Of a stretch of 34,836 bases of DNA, positions 24,365-31,740 are shown in pieces. Below the pieces are notes generated by a model that worked only from the letters and a program-made list of their open reading frames with translations, did no database searches and had not been told where the DNA came from. Made by a program: the position numbers and the translations under genes. How positions within the stretch are numbered: position 1 is the stretch's first letter; every line of letters begins with the position of its first letter. The DNA comes from Clostridiales bacterium (lineage in GTDB: Bacteria > Bacillota > Clostridia > Oscillospirales > Oscillospiraceae). The DNA lies in NCBI GenBank assembly GCA_022772585.1, contig JALEZN010000136.1:1-34836 (forward strand). The letters are read 5' to 3'.

Positions 24365-25747
24365 ATGAAGAAGTACACACAAATCCTGGCGGACTATCTG
24401 GCCAACCTGAAGTATGAGGACATCCCTCCCGAGGTCATCGAGCGTGCCAAAATGGTCACGCTGCACACCGCCGGTGTGGCCCTGGGCGCAGCCAAGGCCA
24501 AGACCGTCCGTGAGGCCATTGATGTGGCCAAGGTGATGGGCACCAGTGAAAAGGGCGCCACCATCTTCGGCGACGGGACCAAGGTCTCTGTCTCCAGCGC
24601 CGCCTTTGCCAACGGCATGATGAGCGATTTCCTGGACTGGGAGGATTGCTCCTGGACCGGTCATCCCAGCTCCGGCGCTGTTCCGGCGGGCCTGGCCGTA
24701 AGCGAGGCTTACGGCAAGTCCGGTAAGGATTATCTCACCGCCTTCATCGGTGGCTTTGAGGTCTATCAGCGCATCGCCATGGCAGTCCAGCCTACGCCCG
24801 AGCGCTTTGACGCCGGCTGGGGCCTCTACTGCTGGCAGATCTTCGCCCCCGCCGCCGTATCCGGCAAGCTGCTGGGCCTGTCCGCCGACAAGCTCAACCA
24901 GCTCATCGGTACCGCCGCCGGCATGTGCCCTGTGGCTACCGAGCAGATCAACGCCACCAACACGGATTTCTACCATTACACCTACGGCCTTACCGCCAAA
25001 ATGGGCGTGGAGTGCTCCCTGATCGTGGACAAGGGCATCACCACCCTGATGGACGCGCTGGAGGAATACGGCGGCTACTGGTTCGGCGTATCCGATCAGT
25101 GCGACTGGGATTGGTTCGATAAGGAGCTCGGCTCTCATTACTACCTCATGGACATGCTCCTCAAGAACTGGCCCGTGAACATGTGGATCCAGGCTCCCAT
25201 GGACCTGCTCCACAAAATGGTCACTGCCAATTCCATCAAGGCCGACGACATCGAATCCATCGAGATGTCCCCCTTCATCCCCAACCGCAGCGAAAACTGG
25301 CCCGAGGGCTACCCCTCTACCGTGCGCGCCCAGTTCTCCATCCCCTTCTGCCTGGCTATGTATCTGCGCGGTCCCCAGCTGGGCTGGGAGTGGGCCGAGG
25401 AAAAGTACCTCAAGGATCCCGTCATTCTGGAGATGGCCAACCGCTTTAAGGGCGTGGGCCGTGTGGAGCGCGTCAGCTCCCAGTTCGACAAGTTCCGTGA
25501 GGGCGGTTATCCCACTTATGAGATGAAGATCACCCTCAAAGACGGTACGGTGTATGAGGATTCCATCCACTACCCCAAGGGCCATCCCTGCAATCCCTAT
25601 ACCCGCGAGGAGTGCATCGACAACTTCCGCACCGCTACCGCCACCATCTTTACCCCCGAGCAGTGCGACCGGCTGGTGGACCTCATCATGAACCGTCTGG
25701 AGGATGTGGAGGACCTCTCCATCCTCGGTGAGTATCTTAAGGCATAA
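24365..25747 (+). CDS. MmgE/PrpD family protein
   Basis: A 460-residue member of the MmgE/PrpD family, which includes 2-methylcitrate dehydratase, cis-aconitate decarboxylase and iminodisuccinate epimerase-type enzymes. The helical N-terminal domain with VTLHTAGVALGAAKAK, FANGMMSDFLDWEDC and GHPSSGAVPAGLA is characteristic. No other propionate-cycle gene (prpB, prpC) is nearby, so methylcitrate metabolism is unlikely. ATG has GGAGG eight bases upstream. It is the first gene of the LysR-linked operon; a terminator-like hairpin follows before the next gene. A dehydratase, isomerase or epimerase acting on a di- or tricarboxylate is the best guess. Confidence 0.9.
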   Translation: MKKYTQILADYLANLKYEDIPPEVIERAKMVTLHTAGVALGAAKAKTVREAIDVAKVMGTSEKGATIFGDGTKVSVSSAAFANGMMSDFLDWEDCSWTGHPSSGAVPAGLAVSEAYGKSGKDYLTAFIGGFEVYQRIAMAVQPTPERFDAGWGLYCWQIFAPAAVSGKLLGLSADKLNQLIGTAAGMCPVATEQINATNTDFYHYTYGLTAKMGVECSLIVDKGITTLMDALEEYGGYWFGVSDQCDWDWFDKELGSHYYLMDMLLKNWPVNMWIQAPMDLLHKMVTANSIKADDIESIEMSPFIPNRSENWPEGYPSTVRAQFSIPFCLAMYLRGPQLGWEWAEEKYLKDPVILEMANRFKGVGRVERVSSQFDKFREGGYPTYEMKITLKDGTVYEDSIHYPKGHPCNPYTREECIDNFRTATATIFTPEQCDRLVDLIMNRLEDVEDLSILGEYLKA

Positions 25748-25761
25748 GCTTTTTAGGCGTA

Positions 25762-25793
25762 GGGCCGCCGCCATACCGGCGGCGGCCCCTTTT
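25762..25793 (+). terminator. Intra-operon terminator/attenuator hairpin
   Basis: An 11-bp perfect stem (GGGCCGCCGCC with its complement), a 5-base loop and CTTTT. It stands between the PrpD and cyclodeaminase genes, which share direction and probably promoter, so partial termination may give more PrpD than downstream products. Confidence 0.7.
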
Positions 25794-25811
25794 CTAAGGG
25801 AGGAAACATAT

Positions 25812-26804
25812 ATGGGCGAGCACAGCGTTGACATTCTTTTTCTGTCCAGACAGGAAGTAGAATCCATCCTGACCTACCCCGATGTGGTGGCCGCGGTTGA
25901 AGACGCCTTTCGGGCAGACGGTTCCGGTCAGATGATCGTGCCGTCCAAAGAGGTCATGCGGGTGGGGCCCGGGCGCGCAAACTGCATCTTCGCAATGCCG
26001 GGCTGCCTGGAAAACCTGAATACCGCCGGAGTGAAGTGGACCAATTTCTATCCCGCCCAGCCGGATGGATACCCCACCATCTGGGCCCATGTACTCATTC
26101 TCAGTCATGAAAACAACGGCATGCCCTACGCGATCCTGGACGCCACCTCCATCACGAATATGCGCACGGCAGGCGGCCATGCAGTGGTCGCCGCAAAATA
26201 TCTGGCCCGCAAAGGCGCGAAAACACTGGGCATCCTCGGCTGCGGCGCGCAGGGCCGCTCCGCCATCCGGTCCTTTGATGAGAACTTTGATCTGGAGCGG
26301 ATCCTCATCTACAGCGCCACTCCCGACCATATGAAAGACTGTGTCCGCCAGATGGCCGGCGGTCTGCGGGCACGGCTGGAGATCGCCCCCTCCCCCCAGG
26401 CGCTCGCCGAACAGTCTGACATCCTGCTCACAGCCACCACCTGCCGCACGCCCATCATCAAGGCCGAATGGCTGCCCGAGGGCTGTCTGGTAGACGCCAT
26501 GTTCGCCTTTAATGACATTGAGCCCTCCATCAGCCGGTACTGCGACAAGTGGGTCGTGGGAAACCGGGATTCTGACCGCATCGAGATCCTGGAGCATCCC
26601 AATTTTGGGCACCTGCTGGATCCCGGCAATGTATACGCGTCCCTGGGTGAGATCATCTGCGGCAAATGCCCCGGACGGGAGAATGACCGGGAACGGATCG
26701 TCTTTTCCCATATGGGCATGGGCACGCTGGATATCGCAGTCGGCGTCCATCTGGTGGAGAAAGCCCGCCGTTTGGGCGTGGGACAGACCCTGCGTCTGAC
26801 CTGA
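25812..26804 (+). CDS. Ornithine cyclodeaminase / mu-crystallin family protein
   Basis: A 330-residue NAD(P)-binding enzyme. It carries the family motifs GVKWTNFYP (substrate-binding Lys), TSITNMRTAGGHAVVAAKYLA, the Rossmann loop LGILGCGAQGRSA and a C-terminal SHMGMGTLDIAV. The family includes ornithine cyclodeaminase, alanine dehydrogenase (archaeal), ketimine reductases and enzymes that cleave N-substituted amino acids. The catalytic Asp of ornithine cyclodeaminase would fall near VDAMFAFNDIEPS, where Asp is present. The frame opens at 25704, but GGGAGG at 25798-25803 marks the ATG at 25812. With the opine-dehydrogenase-like enzyme this gives the island two C-N acting oxidoreductases. Confidence 0.9.
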   Translation: MGEHSVDILFLSRQEVESILTYPDVVAAVEDAFRADGSGQMIVPSKEVMRVGPGRANCIFAMPGCLENLNTAGVKWTNFYPAQPDGYPTIWAHVLILSHENNGMPYAILDATSITNMRTAGGHAVVAAKYLARKGAKTLGILGCGAQGRSAIRSFDENFDLERILIYSATPDHMKDCVRQMAGGLRARLEIAPSPQALAEQSDILLTATTCRTPIIKAEWLPEGCLVDAMFAFNDIEPSISRYCDKWVVGNRDSDRIEILEHPNFGHLLDPGNVYASLGEIICGKCPGRENDRERIVFSHMGMGTLDIAVGVHLVEKARRLGVGQTLRLT

Positions 26805-26869
26805 CGCACAGAAAAGCCGGCTGACCGCCGGGCTTCCAACCAAACTTATTTAACAGGAGGAATTATATC

Positions 26870-27580
26870 ATGTATGCCTGGAGAGCTGAAATTGGCCTGA
26901 TCAATCCCGGTACCGGCGCTTCCATGGAGCGTGACTTCCACCGTTTTGTCCCCGAGGGGGTCGGTGTGATCACCACCCGCGTTCCGTTCGGCGGTATGCC
27001 CAGCCCGGAAGGCCTGATGGAGATGGCCGATCTTCTGGAGGATTGCGCCAAAGTGTTTTCCACCCGTCATCACGACCTGGTGATGTTCGGCTGTACCTCC
27101 GGCAGCCTCATTGGCGGCCCCGGCTTCGATCAGGAATGTATCCGCCGCATCGAACGGGCCAGCGGCGCCCCCGGCCTGACCACCAGTACAGTCCTGATGG
27201 AGGGCTTTGCGCGTCTGGGCGTCAACAGGGTGGCCGCCATCACGCCCTATCCCGATGACACCAACGCCATCGAAAAACACTTCCTGGAATCTCATGGCAT
27301 CGGCGTTACCAGTATCCAGGGGATGCACCAGAGCGAGAAGTCCATCGCCGACATCCAGCCGAGCTTTGTATACCAGAAGGTCAAGGAGATGGATATCTCC
27401 CACTCTGACTGTATTTTTATCAGCTGTACCGGCCTGAATGTACTGGATATCATCGAAACCATTGAGACGGATTTCGGTCTGCCTGTCATCACCAGCAATC
27501 AGGTCACGCTCTGGGGCGCTCTGCGCCATGCCAGAGTGGGCGTCAAGATTCCCAAACTGGGCAAGCTGTTTACTCTCTAA
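26870..27580 (+). CDS. Maleate cis-trans isomerase / Asp-Glu racemase superfamily protein
   Basis: A 236-residue protein of the maleate isomerase-arylmalonate decarboxylase group. Both cysteines of the racemase-type active site are present: Cys75 in MFGCTSGS and Cys186 in FISCTGLN. Arylmalonate decarboxylase has only the second, so an isomerase or racemase is more likely than a decarboxylase. The start INPGTGASMERDF binds a carboxylate in this family. ATG has AGGAGG upstream. It lies 65 bases after the cyclodeaminase-like gene and 20 bases before the Mo oxidoreductase gene. Maleate itself is only one possible substrate. Confidence 0.88.
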   Translation: MYAWRAEIGLINPGTGASMERDFHRFVPEGVGVITTRVPFGGMPSPEGLMEMADLLEDCAKVFSTRHHDLVMFGCTSGSLIGGPGFDQECIRRIERASGAPGLTTSTVLMEGFARLGVNRVAAITPYPDDTNAIEKHFLESHGIGVTSIQGMHQSEKSIADIQPSFVYQKVKEMDISHSDCIFISCTGLNVLDIIETIETDFGLPVITSNQVTLWGALRHARVGVKIPKLGKLFTL

Positions 27581-27600
27581 TTTGGAAGCGAGGCACATTT

Positions 27601-29745
27601 ATGGATCGGATTGAAGCCCTTTTAAAAGCAAAGATCCCCTGTCCTGAGACCGGTATCGAGGTAAAGCATACCATCTGCGACATCTGCTGCCCCTGTACCC
27701 ACTGCGGGATCGACGCCTATGTGAAAGACGGCCGTGTCATCAAGGTGGAAGGCACGAAGGAGCACCCCCGCAATAAGGGAAAGCTCTGTGCCAAGGGCCA
27801 CGCCAGCCGTCAATACATCTACCGCTCCGACCGTCTGCGTACTCCGCTGCGCCGGGTCGGGGAGCGGGGTGAAGGAAAATTTGAACCCATCTCCTGGGAT
27901 GAAGCTTATGCCGAGATCGCCCGCCGCCTCAATGCGGTCAAGGAGACACTGGGCCCCAATTCGGTGGCGTTCTTCTCAGGATATACGAAGTGGTACCGTC
28001 AGTTTCTCCACCGCTTCGCCTACTCCTTTGGTTCCATAAATTACGGCTCCGAGTGTTCCACCTGCTACAAGTCCGCCGTAATGGCGTGGGAAGCTACCGC
28101 GGGACTCTACGCCGCCGGTCCGGACATGGGGAATTCCAACGTCCTGCTGGGCTGGGCCCTGAATCCGTACTACTCCAAGCATCTGGCCCTTCCCCGCCTC
28201 CAGGCGTTCAAGGACAAGGGCGGCAAGATCATCATCATCGACCCCCGCAAAACGCCCGCCACCGCCAAGCTGGCCGATATGCACCTTCAGATCAAGGCGG
28301 GGACCGACGGCGCTCTGGCGCTGGGTATGGCCAAGCTCATCATTGACAACGGCTGGGCGGACATGGATTACATCTCCAAATATACCCACGGCTTTGAGCA
28401 GTACGCCGAGTATGTGAGCCAGTTTGATCTGGACCGCGTCAGTAAGATCACCGGTCTGGATCCGGACGATATCTTTGAGGCTACCCGTATCTACGCCACC
28501 AGCGGTCCGGCCTGCATTCAGGAATCCTCCGCGCCTCTGGCGCACCAGATCAACGGCTTCCAGAACTACCGTGCCATGATCTGCCTCAATGCCCTCACCG
28601 GTAATTTCGACCGGGTGGGCGGCTGTCTCCCTGAGACCATCACTTACTATGACCAGAGCGCCGGATATCTGACTTATGAACACGAATATTACCGCTGCCG
28701 TGAGCCCAAGAGCAGTCAGCCCCGCATCGGTCAGGACCGCTTCCCCCTGTGGTCCGTTCTGGTGGACGAATTCCAGGCCATGGATCTGCTCCGACAGATC
28801 ACCGAGGGCACGCCCTATCCTGTAAAGGCTGTTTTTGCCTGCGGCATGAATGCAAAAATGTTCCCCAATACCCAGAAATTCTACGAGGCGCTCAAGACCC
28901 TGGACTTTTTTGTGGACATCGACCTGTTCATGACCGATACCGCCAAATACGCCGACATCGTGCTGCCCGCCTGTACCAGCTTTGAGCGTGGGGAGTTCAA
29001 AGCCTATCCCGGCGGCTTTGCCCAGTTCACCAATCCGGTCATCGAGCCGCTGTATCAGTCCAAAAATGATGTTCAGATCCTCTCCGAGCTGGCTGCCGTC
29101 ATGGATCTGGATGACGACCTGCTCCGCCAGGGATATGAGGCCGGTATCCAGTTCATGCTGCGTGATCTGGATATCACCATCGACCAGATGAAGGCCAGTC
29201 CCCTGCCGATCAAAGTTCCCGGCGCGCATCCCGATGTGGCCGGTGAATTGTTGAAAAACGGTTTCCCCACCCCCAGCGGGAAATTTGAGTTCTGGTCGGA
29301 GACAGTTGCCCAGTTCTCTCAGTCCCACGGGCTTGACCCCCTCCCCACCTATCGGGATCCCTTTGATGACGCCCCGGGCGACCCTCAGCGTTATCCGCTC
29401 AAGCTGATCGCCGGCGCCCGCCTTCCCAACGCGATCCACTCCCGGCTCCATGACGTCCCCTGGCTCCGCAGCCTCCGCCCCGATCCCACCGCTGACCTGA
29501 ATCCGGAAGATGCCGCCCGGTTCGGGATCGCGGAGGATGATCTCATCGAGCTGTCCACCGCTGTGTCCTCGGTCCAGGTCAGGGCCCATATCAGCTCCAA
29601 GATCCAGCCCGGCGAGATCTACTTCTATCATGGATACAGAGAGGCCAACGCCAACGATCTTGTCAGTGAGACGCATCTGGATCCGTACAGCGGTTTCCCC
29701 GGGTACCGCTCCAACCGCTGCGCGGTGCGCCGCATCGATCAATGA
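27601..29745 (+). CDS. Molybdopterin-dependent oxidoreductase, catalytic subunit (DMSO reductase superfamily)
   Basis: A 714-residue cytoplasmic enzyme with no Tat signal. The N-terminal domain has a [4Fe-4S] site of unusual density: Cys26, 29, 30, 32 and 35, then Cys63 in GKLCAKG. Cys155 in NYGSECSTCYKS stands at the place of the molybdenum or tungsten ligand (eight residues after Asn147, as in NapA/FdhH). Further cofactor motifs are IDPRKTPATAKLADMHLQIKAGTD and the C-terminal dinucleotide-binding domain (LIAGARLPNAIHSR to FPGYRSNRCAVRR). It is the last gene of the LysR-linked operon. No beta subunit is adjacent; the four-cluster ferredoxin and FAD subunits at 18636-20414 are the likely partners. 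The reaction is unknown. Confidence 0.92.
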   Translation: MDRIEALLKAKIPCPETGIEVKHTICDICCPCTHCGIDAYVKDGRVIKVEGTKEHPRNKGKLCAKGHASRQYIYRSDRLRTPLRRVGERGEGKFEPISWDEAYAEIARRLNAVKETLGPNSVAFFSGYTKWYRQFLHRFAYSFGSINYGSECSTCYKSAVMAWEATAGLYAAGPDMGNSNVLLGWALNPYYSKHLALPRLQAFKDKGGKIIIIDPRKTPATAKLADMHLQIKAGTDGALALGMAKLIIDNGWADMDYISKYTHGFEQYAEYVSQFDLDRVSKITGLDPDDIFEATRIYATSGPACIQESSAPLAHQINGFQNYRAMICLNALTGNFDRVGGCLPETITYYDQSAGYLTYEHEYYRCREPKSSQPRIGQDRFPLWSVLVDEFQAMDLLRQITEGTPYPVKAVFACGMNAKMFPNTQKFYEALKTLDFFVDIDLFMTDTAKYADIVLPACTSFERGEFKAYPGGFAQFTNPVIEPLYQSKNDVQILSELAAVMDLDDDLLRQGYEAGIQFMLRDLDITIDQMKASPLPIKVPGAHPDVAGELLKNGFPTPSGKFEFWSETVAQFSQSHGLDPLPTYRDPFDDAPGDPQRYPLKLIAGARLPNAIHSRLHDVPWLRSLRPDPTADLNPEDAARFGIAEDDLIELSTAVSSVQVRAHISSKIQPGEIYFYHGYREANANDLVSETHLDPYSGFPGYRSNRCAVRRIDQ

Positions 29746-29793
29746 TCCCTCCCCTCTATTTTTTCTCCTCTTTCCCTCCCGCGCGCAGACAGA

Positions 29794-29824
29794 CGGCGTC
29801 CGGAGCATACCGCTCCGGACGCCG
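29794..29824 (+). terminator. Terminator-like hairpin after the Mo oxidoreductase gene
   Basis: A 13-bp perfect stem (CGGCGTCCGGAGC with its complement) and a 5-base loop, followed by a T-rich stretch (CTCCATTCATATTTCTCC). It lies between the converging Mo oxidoreductase and mtaB genes; the minus-strand flank is not T-rich. Confidence 0.65.
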
Positions 29825-29830
29825 CTCCAT

Positions 29831-31138
29831 TCATATTTCTCCCAACAGGGAAAGCTCTTTCCGCCCCGTGATCCTGACCCGCTTTTCCACATTGTGCAGG
29901 TCCTCGCCCGCCAGCAGCACCTCCGTATAATTGGGGGCGTGGCCACGCCAGAGGCCGTCCTTCTTCTCCTCAAAGAGCACCGGCAGGGTCTCTCCCACCC
30001 ATGCCTCCAGATAGGCCTCCTCCAGCCGGCGGGCCAGCTCTCCCGCCCGGTGGGCCCGCTCCTCCTTCACCGCGTTGGGCACCTGTCCGGGCATCTGCGC
30101 GGCGGGGGTGCCGGAGCGGCGGGAGTAGGGGAAGATGTGCATGGCGGAGAAAGCGCACTTCTCCACAAAAGCCAGGGTCTCCCGGAACTCCTCCTCGCTC
30201 TCGCCGGGGAAGCCCACGATGAGATCGGTGGTGATCCCCGGCCGGTCGAAGTATTCCCGGAGCAATCTCACGCTCTCATAATACCGCGCGGTATCATATT
30301 TCCGGTTCATCCGCCGGAGTACCCCGTCGCACCCGCTCTGCATGGACAGGTGGAAATGGGGGCACAGGTTGGGCAGGGCGGCCGCCCGGCGGCAGAACTC
30401 CTCCGTGATGGTCCTGGGCTCCAGGCTGCCCAGCCGCACCCGCAGACCCGGCGCGGCGGCGCACACCGCCTCGATCAGGTCGATGAGAGAGGAGCCGTCC
30501 TTCCGCTCCGCCCCCCAGGAGGAGATCTCGATGCCGGTGAGCACGATCTCCCGGTATCCATCCTCCGCCAGGCGGCGGCACTGCTCCGCCGCGTGCTCCG
30601 CCGGCAGGGAGCGCAGCGGCCCCCGGGCATAAGGGATGATGCAGTACGTGCAGAAGTTGACGCACCCGTCCTGCACCTTCAGCATGGCCCTGGTCCGGCC
30701 GGAGAGACCGCCGGCCGGCAGCTCCTCAAAGTTCCGGCGGCGGAGGGCGTTGTCCACTGTCACCAGCGGGCCCTCCCGCTCCAGGGCTGCGGCCCGCCGG
30801 TCCTCGGCCAGGGCCTCCAGATCGTCCAGGAAAGCCATGCGCCCGGCGGTGCCTGAGATCAGGTCCACCTCCAGCGCCCTCACCGCCTCGGGATCGGTCT
30901 GGGCATAGCAGCCGCACACCGCCACCAGGGCCTCCGGGTTCTCCTTCCGGGCCCGGCGGATCATCTGGCGGGACTTTTTGTCGCTGACCGCAGTGACAGT
31001 GCAGGTATTGATGATATAGGCGTCGGCCCGGTCCTCAAAGGGGACCAGGGTATGCCCCCGGCCGGTAAGCTCAGTCTCCATGGCCTGGGTCTCATACTGA
31101 TTGACCTTGCAGCCCAGTGTATAGATGGCGATCTTCAT
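29831..31138 (-). CDS. mtaB: tRNA t6A37 methylthiotransferase
   Basis: A radical SAM enzyme that adds a methylthio group to t6A at position 37 of ANN-decoding tRNAs. In the 435 residues, the N-terminal cluster uses Cys10 (TLGCKVNQYE), Cys46 (NTCTVT) and Cys77 (CGCYAQ). The radical SAM cluster is Cys159/163/166 (CVNFCTYC). A C-terminal TRAM-like region follows (LPVLFEEKKDGLWRGHAPNYTEV). TLGCKVNQYE identifies MtaB rather than MiaB. The open frame extends to 31240, but ATG at 31138 with AAGGAG fits the family. A consensus promoter lies at 31273-31301. Confidence 0.95.
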   Translation of the reverse strand: MKIAIYTLGCKVNQYETQAMETELTGRGHTLVPFEDRADAYIINTCTVTAVSDKKSRQMIRRARKENPEALVAVCGCYAQTDPEAVRALEVDLISGTAGRMAFLDDLEALAEDRRAAALEREGPLVTVDNALRRRNFEELPAGGLSGRTRAMLKVQDGCVNFCTYCIIPYARGPLRSLPAEHAAEQCRRLAEDGYREIVLTGIEISSWGAERKDGSSLIDLIEAVCAAAPGLRVRLGSLEPRTITEEFCRRAAALPNLCPHFHLSMQSGCDGVLRRMNRKYDTARYYESVRLLREYFDRPGITTDLIVGFPGESEEEFRETLAFVEKCAFSAMHIFPYSRRSGTPAAQMPGQVPNAVKEERAHRAGELARRLEEAYLEAWVGETLPVLFEEKKDGLWRGHAPNYTEVLLAGEDLHNVEKRVRITGRKELSLLGEI

Positions 31139-31183
31139 GGCGGCTCCTTCTCTCCCGGGCCCCGCCGCCCGGCGGACTGGGGC

Positions 31184-31212
31184 TTGTAATTTACAATGAA
31201 ACTCGATATAAT
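31184..31212 (+). promoter_or_regulatory. Sigma-A promoter of the HPr-like gene
   Basis: TTGTAA (31184-31189), a 17-base spacer and TATAAT (31207-31212). Transcription would start near 31219 and run through the oppositely directed mtaB promoter. Confidence 0.75.
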
Positions 31213-31272
31213 ATGGGACAGTGTCCGTCCGCGCAGTCACAGCGGACCCGGGCCTCCGGCCCGGCAGACATT

Positions 31273-31301
31273 ATTATAGGGCATAGGCCGCCCTCTGTCA
31301 A
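31273..31301 (-). promoter_or_regulatory. Perfect-consensus sigma-A promoter of mtaB
   Basis: On the minus strand TTGACA (31301-31296), exactly 17 bases, and TATAAT (31278-31273). Transcription would start near 31266 and run through the HPr-like gene's promoter. Confidence 0.85.
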
Positions 31302-31341
31302 AGGAAGGACCGCCGCTCTGATATCAAGAGAGGTAACTGCT

Positions 31342-31575
31342 ATGAGCCAATTTTCCATTATGCTCTCCTCCATGGACGATGTGAAGCGTTTCTGCAATAC
31401 TGCCAACCAGCACGAGTGCGACATCGACGTCTCTTCCGGCCGGTATGTGGTCAACGCCAAGTCCATTATGGGTCTTTTCTCCCTGGACCGGGACAAGCCC
31501 ATGACCGTGGAGTTTCACGGCAGCGACAGCCAGTCCGCCGCCTTCCAGGCGGAGCTGGAGGGATTGACTGTCTGA
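31342..31575 (+). CDS. HPr-like phosphocarrier family protein lacking the active histidine
   Basis: A 77-residue protein with the HPr fold. The second half VVNAKSIMGLFSLDRDKP matches the HPr region around the regulatory serine (Ser46 site). The first half lacks the LHARPA motif: where His15 should be it reads SSMDDVKRFCN, so it cannot act as a normal PTS phosphocarrier. The serine in KSIMG is kept, so a regulatory role through phosphoserine or protein binding is possible. The frame opens at 31117, but similarity starts at the ATG at 31342, which has AGAGAGG upstream. It is a single-gene unit with its own promoter and terminator. Confidence 0.85.
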   Translation: MSQFSIMLSSMDDVKRFCNTANQHECDIDVSSGRYVVNAKSIMGLFSLDRDKPMTVEFHGSDSQSAAFQAELEGLTV

Positions 31576-31604
31576 GAAGTGTATTTGATACACAGACACC
31601 TGAG

Positions 31605-31640
31605 CGGTGCGCGCGGATTTCCCGCTGCGCACCGTTTTTT
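31605..31640 (+). terminator. Rho-independent terminator of the HPr-like gene
   Basis: An 8-bp outer stem (CGGTGCGC/GCGCACCG) with an inner CGG/CCG pairing, followed by six T (31635-31640). Confidence 0.88.
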
Positions 31641-31673
31641 CTCTCTTTATTCTCATTTTTGATGATATATCAG

Positions 31674-31702
31674 TTTACAAGCACTATTGCATGTGATAAA
31701 AT
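31674..31702 (+). promoter_or_regulatory. Sigma-A promoter of yfbR
   Basis: TTTACA (31674-31679), a 17-base spacer and TAAAAT (31697-31702), about 38 bases before the ATG. Confidence 0.7.
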
Positions 31703-31740
31703 AACTCTCGCCAATTGTGTGCAGATGTAAGGAGACCGCC

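Noticed and set aside
24365..25747. Methylcitrate (propionate) pathway
   Set aside because: A PrpD-family gene alone is not enough; no prpB, prpC or acyl-CoA genes are in the window.
14127..29745. Mobile element origin of the island
   Set aside because: No integrase, transposase, tRNA-end attachment site or flanking direct repeat was seen; transfer remains possible but unsupported.
27976..29973. Minus-strand 665-residue open frame opposite the Mo oxidoreductase
   Set aside because: It is a shadow of a GC-rich gene: low-complexity Gly/Val/His-rich product, while the plus strand has full family motifs.
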